Shown here in pieces: positions 32,101 to 38,927 of a stretch of 64,000 nt of DNA; position 1 is the first letter of the stretch, and every line of letters starts with the position of its first letter. Source of the stretch: Streptomyces hiroshimensis (GTDB lineage Bacteria > Actinomycetota > Actinomycetes > Streptomycetales > Streptomycetaceae); assembly GCF_014650335.1 (NCBI RefSeq), contig NZ_BMUT01000013.1:67507-131506 (forward strand), read 5' to 3'. The notes beneath the pieces are model-generated. The model saw only the letters and a list, made by a program, of their open reading frames with translations. It was not told the DNA's origin and ran no database searches. Position numbers and translations under genes: made by a program.

Positions 32101-33065
32101 CCCTCGCCACCAGCAATTACGACAAAAGCGTACGCGTGTGGGACGTGGCGACGCGGAGAATCCGCCGCACCCTCGCCGGCCACACTGCCCTGGTCGCATC
32201 AGTGGCGTTCAGCCCTGACGGAAGGGTTCTCGCCGCGGGTGGTTACGACGGCAGCGTCCGGCTCTGGGACATCAACGCCGCCAAGACCCTCAGGATCCTG
32301 CCCAAGGCCGCTGCTCCGGTCGGGAGGGTGGCGTTCAGCCCGGACGGGAAGACACTGGTCACCGGAAGCCAGGACACGACCGTCCGCATCTGGGACATCG
32401 CCACGGGCACCCTGCGGAACACCCGTACCGGCCACACCGTACCCGGAGGACCGGCGGTGATCAGTCCCGACGGCAAGGCGGTCGCCACCGGCAGTCTCCC
32501 CGGTGACTCCGACAGGACCGCGCGGGTCCGGGACGTGGGCACGGGCAGAACCCGCACCATCACCACCGACCACACCGCCCGGGTCGTACTGATGGCATTC
32601 AGCCCGGACGGAAGAACGCTCGCCACCAGCAGCGGCGAGCAATCCCTCATCACCGGCAGCTTCGACGACACCGTGGCGCTGTGGGACGCAGGTACGGGGA
32701 AAGCCCGTAACGTCATCACCGGCGTCTCCGGCAATGTGCTGGCGATGGCATTCAGCCCTGACGGCAGGACCATCGCCACAAGCGGTGACGACAGGACGGT
32801 GCGGCTCTGGGACGTGGCCACGGGGAAATCCCGCAGTGTTTTCCCTCAAAACGCCACGCAGGTGGTCCTGCTGGAGTTCAGCCCTGACGGGAAGACATTG
32901 GCGACCGGCAGTGGTGACAGCGCGGTGCAGCTCTGGGACGTGGACCTTCCCGATGCCGCCGAAGCGGGCAGAAGGGTCTGCCGGGCACTCCACCGGGACT
33001 TCACCCGCAGAGAACGTTCTTCGTACGTGCGGGACCAGGCGTCCGGTCCCGTGTGCCCGGCCTAG
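29130..33065 (+). CDS. XRE-nSTAND1 NTPase with 14 WD40 repeats
   Basis: 1311 residues. An XRE-type helix-turn-helix (about 25-85, LVKLARLAFYSKGYLSKVEN) leads into an nSTAND1 NTPase opened by CPYRGLSPFGAEDARWFFGR, with Walker A APSGAGKSSLL (about 146-156) and Walker B VVVVDQFEELF (about 254). A helical region and one transmembrane helix (about 592-615, AGLVILLTLALIATGVAFW) precede 14 WD40 units (about 678-1275) with recurring FSPDGKTLATGS and LWDVATG, enough for two seven-bladed propellers. Unit 11 has VRD for LWD. GTG start with AGGAGGG nine bases upstream. STAND NTPases sense signals through repeats and trigger effectors; no effector domain beyond the HTH is visible. Confidence 0.88.
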   Translation: MEGGTHAPGGRPAGARPPGPQHAGEQLRRLRLERGVSLVKLARLAFYSKGYLSKVENGEKPLTLELARACDHALETGGALELLVPVPAGDKGGSRPEDHGVCPYRGLSPFGAEDARWFFGRDAETAGVVAQLTERLTLPGPLLVMAPSGAGKSSLLRAGMLPALARGALPVAGSHAWPAVLLTPGERPVRELLSQVTKVTGGAHRLLEAALNEGPGAFAAAVRDAVAGHGSPDRTSGPGRSPGDSAAEAAAALVVVVDQFEELFTLCRDGQERAVFVEALLALATGRGDTEGGDTEGGLPTALVVLGVRADFYDRCLAYPGLAASLQHGHITLGPMNDARLREAITAPAREAGLEVEAGLVEVLLRDIGLMPGNAADTGVSRAGALPLLSHALLSTWQHRENATLTVAGYRLTGGISGAVAATAERAYTSLPTDRQAVARRILLQLVHVGEDRETSHRTHRTHLLEDRPTRETTEDVLEVFTRARLLTVDADHVEPAHEILLHAWPRLRAWIDDDRAGLRTRQLLAETAAAWEEESRDKGLLYRGTRLAAAREWAADPARRATLSPVAQAFLDASTDHETAERKKEQRRSRGMRRLLAGLVILLTLALIATGVAFWQRQAAVTAQREAQSRQMAAQSSALLDSDPDLASLLAVQAHRTGKTDEATASLYAAATLPLRHRLTGHTGAVTSVAFDPGGKTLATGSSDGTARMWDVATGRVRTTLTGHSAPVRSVAFSPDGRTLATGSDDRTVRLWDVSTEETHGLLTGHTRPVASVAFSPDGLTVASIGGDGTVRLWDVARGAIHATFAPGARVTSLAFSPDGKTLATAGEDRTTRLWDITTETISNTLVAKTAATVQSVVFSPGGKSLITAGYDGTVQLWDVTTGKARTLPMGQLTSAESVAFSPDGQTLATSSVKSIRLWDVATGMLRNTFTGHSAPVRSVAFSPDGKTLATGSSDSTARIWDITTGKARSTLTGQNSPVEAVAFSPDGKTLATSNYDKSVRVWDVATRRIRRTLAGHTALVASVAFSPDGRVLAAGGYDGSVRLWDINAAKTLRILPKAAAPVGRVAFSPDGKTLVTGSQDTTVRIWDIATGTLRNTRTGHTVPGGPAVISPDGKAVATGSLPGDSDRTARVRDVGTGRTRTITTDHTARVVLMAFSPDGRTLATSSGEQSLITGSFDDTVALWDAGTGKARNVITGVSGNVLAMAFSPDGRTIATSGDDRTVRLWDVATGKSRSVFPQNATQVVLLEFSPDGKTLATGSGDSAVQLWDVDLPDAAEAGRRVCRALHRDFTRRERSSYVRDQASGPVCPA

Positions 33066-33095
33066 AGCCACGGCAGGCCGGGCCCCGACCAGGCG

Positions 33096-33644
33096 TCAGG
33101 AGGGGCGCTTTCGGGCGGTGACGTAACGGAACGGCTCGCAGACTCCGGCGCTGTGGTGGCCCGCGGCCGCGAGAGCCAGAGCCAGACGCCTGCGTGGCGG
33201 GAGGCCCAGGCCCGCGGTGGCGTGCAGGGCGCCCAGCGCGAATTCGCCACCGCACCCCACCGCTTCGTATCCGTCGGCGGGCTCGGCTATCTGGTAGTCC
33301 TCGTAGACGGCGAACAGGCGGTCGTATATGCCGACGAGGAACGTCCCGGCCCGCTCCTGCTCGGATTCCTTGCGCGACCAGCCGCCGTTCTTGAGGCAGG
33401 TGCGCAGCTTGTCGATGAAGACGGTGGTCATGAACCGGTCCAAGTCGCCCTTGGGCTTGGGTGCCTTGAACGCGTGGTGCAGCAGCTGGCCCATGCGGAA
33501 GCTGGTGGTGAAGCCCATGGCGTAGGGGCCGTTGCGGAAGATCTTCGGATCCCGGCGGACGGTGAGGCCGAGACCGGAGACACCGGCCGAGTCCCCGCCC
33601 AGGTGCACCCGCTCATGGTGGACAAGCCCGACGATCACGGTCAT
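33096..33644 (-). CDS. Proteasome/HslV-like Ntn hydrolase
   Basis: 182 residues. The protein begins MTVIVGLVHHERVHLGGDSAG. After Met removal the N-terminal Thr becomes residue 1, and Asp and Lys fall at positions 17 and 33, matching the Thr1/Asp17/Lys33 catalytic set of proteasome beta subunits and HslV. A glycine-rich GCGGEFALGALHAT segment fits the later beta-sheet. There is no propeptide, as in HslV. No ATPase partner such as HslU lies beside it. Similar stand-alone forms occur in phages and actinobacteria. Converges with the nSTAND gene 30 bases away. Peptidase activity is inferred from the residues. Confidence 0.75.
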   Translation of the reverse strand: MTVIVGLVHHERVHLGGDSAGVSGLGLTVRRDPKIFRNGPYAMGFTTSFRMGQLLHHAFKAPKPKGDLDRFMTTVFIDKLRTCLKNGGWSRKESEQERAGTFLVGIYDRLFAVYEDYQIAEPADGYEAVGCGGEFALGALHATAGLGLPPRRRLALALAAAGHHSAGVCEPFRYVTARKRPS

Positions 33645-33786
33645 GGTCTCCCCCTCTGCCGTTGCCGCCCCGCCCTCCCGGATACTGCGCCCGGGACACC
33701 GGGCGGAAACCGGGCGACGGAAAGAGGGTGAGGCCTGGTGAAGGGACTGCGCCCGCGCGGAGCCCTAGAGTGCAGGGAACACCAGT

Positions 33787-33812
33787 GAGGTGCACGAAAG
33801 AGGTGCACGAAA
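33787..33812. repeat. Two head-to-tail 13-bp repeats in a 5' leader
   Basis: GAGGTGCACGAAA occurs twice without a gap immediately before the ribosome site (AAGGGG) of the NmrA gene. Each copy contains GTGCAC. Could be a regulator site or a recent duplication of the Shine-Dalgarno region. Confidence 0.45.
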
Positions 33813-33823
33813 GGGGTGCTTCG

Positions 33824-34699
33824 ATGACCATCGTCATCACCACGCCGACGGGGCACGTGGGATCGCGCGTGGTGCGGCTGCTGCTTCAGGCGGGCGTCCG
33901 TCCCCGCGTTCTGGTCCGGGACCCGGACCGCCTGGACGAGGAGACCCGCGTGCGGGTCGATGCGCGCCGGGGCGACCTGGCGGACGCCGGGTTCGTCCGC
34001 GAGGCGGTGGCCGGGGCACGTAGCGTCTTCTGGGTCGATCCCACTCCGCACACGACGGCGGACCCGATCGAGACCTCGCTGCGGACCGCGGCGCCGTTGG
34101 TGGAGGCCGCCCGGGCAGGTGAGGTGGGGCGGGTGGTGCTGCTGAGCAGTATCGGGGCGGAGAAGCGACACGGGGTGGGACACATCGACGCCCTGGCCGG
34201 GATCGAGGAACGACTCGATGCCACCGGCGCGGATGTGCTGCACCTGCGGTGCGCCTATTTCTTCACCAACCTGCTGTTCGACCTCGAAGGGCTCTCCCAA
34301 GGCGTCCTGACCACGGCGTTCGACCCCGACCGGCCGATGCCGTGGGTCGATCCGCGCGACATCGGAGACGTGGCCGCGGCCCGGCTGCTGAGCGACACCT
34401 GGCAGGGCCGGGTCGTACAGGCCGTCCACGGACCGGAAGACCTCACCTTCAACCAGGTCGCACGGATCCTCACCGAGGCGCTCGGACGCCCGGTCCGGCT
34501 CAACCCCGTCAGCGACGGCGCGGCGCGGGACGCGCTGCGCGCGGCGGGGCTGCCGCCCTCGGCGGTGGAGGGCATCGCCGGGATGGCCACCGGATCGCGC
34601 GACCTGGTGCCCGAGCAGCCCCGCGACCTGCTCACCACCACACCGACCTCGCTCAGCGGGTGGGCTCATGCCCGGCTGCGTCCGCTCCTGGAAAGGTGA
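33824..34699 (+). CDS. NmrA-family NAD(P)-binding protein
   Basis: 291 residues of atypical SDR type. The N-terminal nucleotide-binding step is ITTPTGHVGSRVVRLLLQAG, followed by VLVRDP and VVLLSSIGAE in the order of NmrA/HSCARG-like proteins. The catalytic Tyr-Lys pair of classical SDRs is not evident, as is common in redox-sensing members. ATG 33824 with AAGGGG upstream; the frame continues upstream without support. Either an NADPH-dependent reductase (quinone-type) or a redox sensor. Confidence 0.85.
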   Translation: MTIVITTPTGHVGSRVVRLLLQAGVRPRVLVRDPDRLDEETRVRVDARRGDLADAGFVREAVAGARSVFWVDPTPHTTADPIETSLRTAAPLVEAARAGEVGRVVLLSSIGAEKRHGVGHIDALAGIEERLDATGADVLHLRCAYFFTNLLFDLEGLSQGVLTTAFDPDRPMPWVDPRDIGDVAAARLLSDTWQGRVVQAVHGPEDLTFNQVARILTEALGRPVRLNPVSDGAARDALRAAGLPPSAVEGIAGMATGSRDLVPEQPRDLLTTTPTSLSGWAHARLRPLLER

Positions 34700-34847
34700 C
34701 AGAGCCCCGACAGTCGGGACAGGCGTTCTCAACGCCACCCATACGGGTGACCTCGGGCGTCACTCTCCTGTGAATCGGTTCATCTGCCTTAAGTCATGCC
34801 CGATAGTCAAAGCGGGAGCGGGCATCGTCCCGCCGGGGAGGATGTTC

Positions 34848-35180
34848 ATGTACACGCTCACACGTCTGGGCCGGGTCGCGACGACGGTCGGAGCCGCGCT
34901 CGTGCTGGCCACCGGTCTCTCCACCAGCGCGCAGGCCGCCACGGGCCAGTTCGACTACGCGTCGGCGAACGGGGAGGACCTCACGTTCGACAACCCGCGA
35001 AACGGCGAGTGCTTCCTCCTGGTCGGCGGTGCCCTGCGGGCGGATAACGACACGGACACCAGGGCCACGTTCTACGAGGAGCCAGGGGACTGCGAGTCGC
35101 GGGTCGTCGGCACGCTTCAGCCGCACATGGCGAGGAGCTTCCAAGGGGGGACGATTCCCCACAGCGTGAAGTTCGGCTGA
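34848..35180 (+). CDS. Small secreted protein, unknown family
   Basis: 110 residues from ATG 34848, chosen because GGGGAGG sits at the right distance; ATG 34842 is too close to it. A clear signal peptide ends STSAQA and gives a mature protein of about 80 residues beginning ATGQFDYAS. The mature part has two cysteines (NGECFLLVGG and GDCESRVVG) that probably form one disulfide, and is predicted mostly beta. Resembles small extracellular proteins common in Streptomyces; function unknown. Confidence 0.7.
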   Translation: MYTLTRLGRVATTVGAALVLATGLSTSAQAATGQFDYASANGEDLTFDNPRNGECFLLVGGALRADNDTDTRATFYEEPGDCESRVVGTLQPHMARSFQGGTIPHSVKFG

Positions 35181-35255
35181 GCGGGCGGCCGCCTGGAAGG
35201 GCATTCGGCGGTACGCCGACGCGCGGACATTGCGGCCGGCCCCCGAGGGCGGAAG

Positions 35256-36827
35256 ATGGACCTTATGGCGGACGCCGAAGTGGCCGTATTGATCGTCGGT
35301 GGCGGGCCGGTCGGGCTCACCGCCCGGGCGCTGCTGGAGCGCTGGGGTGTGCGGGCGTTGCTGGTCGAAAAGCACGGCGAGCTGTCGCCCTTTCCCCGGG
35401 CCCGGCTGGTCAACGTGCGCTCGATGGAGATCTATCGCGGGCTCGGGATCGGCGCCGAGATCACGGCCGGCGCGTTCGCACCGGAGTACGGCCGCATCCG
35501 CTTCCGCGACACCCTTCAGGACCGCGACTTCGCCACGGCGGCGATGGTCGGGATCAACGCGCCGGTGCCTGAAAGCCCCGTGATCGGCACGGTCACCTCG
35601 CAGGACCGGTTGGAACCCCTCCTGCTCGCCGCAGCAGACGCACCGGTGCGGTTCGGGGTCGAGCTCATCGGCCTGGTCGAGGAACCCGGGAGCGTCGTGG
35701 CCTCCGTCCTCGACCGTAAGAACGGTGAGGAGACCCGCGTCCGGGCCCGTTACGTGCTCGCCGCGGACGGCGCGAACTCCACCGTCCGGCAGCGGCTGGG
35801 AATCGGCACGACCGGCCCCGGAGAGCTGGGGGGCTTCACCACGGTCGTGTTCGACGCCGATCTCAGCCGCTGGTGCGCCCACCAGCCCGCCGGGGTCTAC
35901 TTCACCGCGCACGGGTTGTTCGCCCCGCTCTACCCCGAAGGAGGCTGGGCCTGGTTCGTTCCCACACCCGAAGACGCCGCGCACACCGACTGGTCCGGAC
36001 TCCTCTCCCGCGCCCTCGGCCCCGGCGCGGACGGCCGGGCCGACGTGCTGCGGGTCCAGCACTGGGTGATGAACGCATCCGTCGCCGAACGCTTCCGCCA
36101 CGGCCGGATCCTGCTGACCGGGGATGCCGCGCATGCGATCCCCATCGTCGGTGGCCTGGGGATGAACACCGGCGTCGCGGACGTGCACAACCTGTGCTGG
36201 AAACTGGCGGGCGTTCTCCACGGATGGGCAGGGCCGGGCCTGCTGGAGACCTATGAGACGGAACGGCACCCCGTCGCCCACGAGACTCTCCGCCAGGCGG
36301 TGTCCAACGCCCAGCTCATGATGCAGGTGCAGGACCGGCGCCGCGATCAGCTCCGAACCGGCGAATCAGCACCGGCCCGGATGGAACTTCCCTGGTCGGA
36401 ACGGTACTTCGCCCAGCTCGGCCTCGTGCTCGGCGTCAGCTACCGCTCCGACGCCGTGCTCGCCGACCACACCGCACCGCCCGAGCCGTCCGGCACAGGC
36501 ACGGACTACGTCCCCACCGCAGACCCCGGCCGCCGCATGCCACACCTCTGGCTCGCCCCCGGCCGGTCCACGCTCGACGCCTTCGGCGAATGGTTCACCC
36601 TGCTCACCCCGGATCCCACCCCCTGGGAGCAGCAGGCCGCCGCGCCATGGCCGCTCCGCGTCGAGACGCTTCCCGACGAGCACGCCGAGCTGTGCGGCCT
36701 CCGCTCACACGGCGCTCTCCTCATCCGGCCGGACGGCCACATCGGCGCCCGCTGGCGCGACCGCCCGCCCGGCGACTCCTCCCTTCATGACGCCCTCACC
36801 TCCCTCACCTGCTCGGCGCTTGCCTGA
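35256..36827 (+). CDS. FAD-dependent aromatic monooxygenase (PHBH family)
   Basis: 523 residues with the three FAD/NAD(P)H motifs of class A flavin monooxygenases: VLIVGGGPVGLTARALLE (GxGxxG), YVLAADGANSTVRQRLG (DG), and ILLTGDAAHAIPIVGGLGMNTG (GD). The C-terminal thioredoxin-like domain is present but short. Family members hydroxylate phenols, often in antibiotic tailoring or aromatic breakdown. ATG 35256 or 35265 are both possible. It converges with the permease gene (15-base gap) and is not obviously part of a pathway here. Confidence 0.9.
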   Translation: MDLMADAEVAVLIVGGGPVGLTARALLERWGVRALLVEKHGELSPFPRARLVNVRSMEIYRGLGIGAEITAGAFAPEYGRIRFRDTLQDRDFATAAMVGINAPVPESPVIGTVTSQDRLEPLLLAAADAPVRFGVELIGLVEEPGSVVASVLDRKNGEETRVRARYVLAADGANSTVRQRLGIGTTGPGELGGFTTVVFDADLSRWCAHQPAGVYFTAHGLFAPLYPEGGWAWFVPTPEDAAHTDWSGLLSRALGPGADGRADVLRVQHWVMNASVAERFRHGRILLTGDAAHAIPIVGGLGMNTGVADVHNLCWKLAGVLHGWAGPGLLETYETERHPVAHETLRQAVSNAQLMMQVQDRRRDQLRTGESAPARMELPWSERYFAQLGLVLGVSYRSDAVLADHTAPPEPSGTGTDYVPTADPGRRMPHLWLAPGRSTLDAFGEWFTLLTPDPTPWEQQAAAPWPLRVETLPDEHAELCGLRSHGALLIRPDGHIGARWRDRPPGDSSLHDALTSLTCSALA

Positions 36828-36842
36828 AACCGGCCCGGCACA

Positions 36843-38591
36843 TCAGGCTGCGGCCGGCGACGCCGGGAGTACGTGCTCGCCGGCTCCGTCGGTGCTCAGG
36901 CACAGGGAGCAGACCACCGCGTCGTGAGCGGGGCAGGCGGCCACGTCCGGGCGTTCGAATTCCTGCCGGCATACGTGGCACTCGTAGAGCGTGGCGCTGG
37001 GGTTTCCGCCGGCGTCGAGGAGGGGTTCGTCGATCCCGTCCGTGGTGCGGCGCAGGTAGTAGCGCCCCTTGGTCAGGACGGCCATCAGCGGGGTGAGGAC
37101 GAAGGCGATCAGTGCCGCCGCGACCGGGGAGTAGGGCTGGAGCGCGTCGCCGAGGGCGTGGAAGTACATGGCGATCGACAGCCCGGAGGCGGCGGTGAAG
37201 GCGACCGTGCCCACGGGGTTGACCGCGTAGAGCATGCCGCGCCGGAACTCGGGTGCGTGCGGGGAGAGTTTCAGCAGGTATTTGTTCACCATGATGTCGG
37301 TGGCGACGGTGACGACCCAGGCGATGGCGCAGTTGGAGTAGAAGCTCAGGACGCGGTTGAGGAAGCTGAACATGTCGGCTTCCATCAGGGCCAGCGCGCA
37401 GGCCAGGTTGAGCAGGACGAACACCATGCGTCCCGGGTAGCGCTTGGTGAGCCGGGTGAAGGAGTTGGTCCACGCCAGCGAGCCGGAGTAGGCATTGGTC
37501 ACGTTGATCTTGATCTGGCTGATCACGACCAGGGCCACGGCCAGCGGGATGACCAGCCACGAGGGCATCATCGCATCGAAGGCCGCCTTGAACTGCTGAA
37601 TGGGCTCGGCTGCGGCCACCGGCCCCACGGAGGCGATGACGTACACGGCGAGGAAGACCCCGATCGCCTGCTTCAGCGCACCGAGCACGACCCAGCCCGG
37701 GCCGGCCGCCACGACCGCCGTCCACCACGCGCGCCGGTTCGCATCGGTGCGGGGAGGCATGAAGCGCAGATAGTCGATCTGCTCGCCGATCTGCGCGATC
37801 AGTGACAGGCAGACGCCGGAGCCCAGCAGCACCGAGGCCGTGTCCACCCCGCCCCGGCCGTCGGTGCCCGCGTAGGACAGCCAGCGGTCCACCGTCCCCG
37901 GGTCGGTGACCATCAGGTAGACCAGCGGTCCCACCATCAGCAGCAACCACACAGGCGTCGTCCACACCTGAAGCTTGCTGAGGGCCTTCATCCCGTAGGC
38001 GACCAGGGGTATCACCATGAACGTCGAGAGCAGATAGCCCAGCCACAGCGGCAGTCCCAGGCCGAGCTTCAGCCCTTGCGCCATGATCGCCCCTTCGAGG
38101 GCGAAGAAGATGAAGGTGAAGCTGGCGAAGATGACGCTGGTCAGGACCGAACCGTAGTAGCCGAAGCCGGAGCCGCGGGTGATCAGGTCCAGGTCGATGT
38201 TGTAGCGCGCCCCGTAGTAGGCGAGCGGGAAGCCGGTGACGAAGATGACCACGGCGGCGACGAGGATCGCGGCCAGCGCGTTTCCGGTGCCGTGCGTGAG
38301 GCCGATGCCGGCGCCGATCGAGAAGTCGGCCATGTAGGCGATCCCGCCCATCGCGGTGGTCGCCACGACCATCGGTGTCCAGCGGCGGTAGCTGCGCGGG
38401 GCGAACCGGAGGGTGTAGTCCTCCAGGGTCTCCCGGGCCGCGTGCTCGGCGTCGACCCCGACGTCAGCCCCGAGACCGGCCCTACGGTCGGCCCTGAGGT
38501 CAGCCCCGAGACCCGCCCCGGGGTCGGATCCGGCGTGCGGAGACTCCTCACGGCCGGCGGGTTCTTTCAGTCGTGGCTCGGTGCTACTCAT
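36843..38591 (-). CDS. NCS1-type purine/cytosine permease-like transporter with cysteine-rich tail
   Basis: 582 residues with about 12 membrane segments and the LeuT-like features of the NCS1 family (MGGIAYMADFSIGAG early, QIGEQIDYLRFMPPRT in the middle). ATG 38591. Two additions are unusual. The N-terminal 50 residues are a low-complexity Gly/Ala/Asp repeat (GLGADLRADRRAGLGADVG). The C-terminus after the last helix carries CHVCRQEF, CPAHD and CSLCL, a possible zinc-binding knuckle. The start region faces the PKS operon, so it could supply or export a related compound. Substrate unknown. Confidence 0.75.
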   Translation of the reverse strand: MSSTEPRLKEPAGREESPHAGSDPGAGLGADLRADRRAGLGADVGVDAEHAARETLEDYTLRFAPRSYRRWTPMVVATTAMGGIAYMADFSIGAGIGLTHGTGNALAAILVAAVVIFVTGFPLAYYGARYNIDLDLITRGSGFGYYGSVLTSVIFASFTFIFFALEGAIMAQGLKLGLGLPLWLGYLLSTFMVIPLVAYGMKALSKLQVWTTPVWLLLMVGPLVYLMVTDPGTVDRWLSYAGTDGRGGVDTASVLLGSGVCLSLIAQIGEQIDYLRFMPPRTDANRRAWWTAVVAAGPGWVVLGALKQAIGVFLAVYVIASVGPVAAAEPIQQFKAAFDAMMPSWLVIPLAVALVVISQIKINVTNAYSGSLAWTNSFTRLTKRYPGRMVFVLLNLACALALMEADMFSFLNRVLSFYSNCAIAWVVTVATDIMVNKYLLKLSPHAPEFRRGMLYAVNPVGTVAFTAASGLSIAMYFHALGDALQPYSPVAAALIAFVLTPLMAVLTKGRYYLRRTTDGIDEPLLDAGGNPSATLYECHVCRQEFERPDVAACPAHDAVVCSLCLSTDGAGEHVLPASPAAA

Positions 38592-38927
38592 GCGATCTCC
38601 TGGGCGTGCAGTGGCTGCGGCGGCTTCGCAGCCGGCCACGGGGAACGCTAGGCAGGGCGTATTTCCTGTCGCCTCCTCGAACGTGAAGGCGATGTTTCCG
38701 CTTCTCGGGGCAACGGGTGCCGCGTGTGTCCTCCGTTCAGCGGAGGTGTCCCCTGTTCAGGTGAGCTGCCCCGAATGTCTGCGGTGTTCGGTATCCGGTT
38801 GCGCGGGTGGTCGTTTGCTCTGACAGGTGGGGTGCCGCCCCCTTCCCCGTGGTGAGCAGTGGCGGTCAGCGGACGGCTGCTTCATGCCGTACGCGGCGGA
38901 ACAAGGCGGAACAAGAACGAGGTGTCC
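38592..38927. promoter_or_regulatory. Divergent promoter region, permease versus PKS operon
   Basis: 336 bases with no gene. Expected to hold promoters for both directions. I could not identify a confident -10/-35 pair or operator; a TTCAGCGGAGGTGTCCCC and CTGTTCAGGTGAG pair near 38736-38766 is a weak partial repeat only. Confidence 0.4.
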
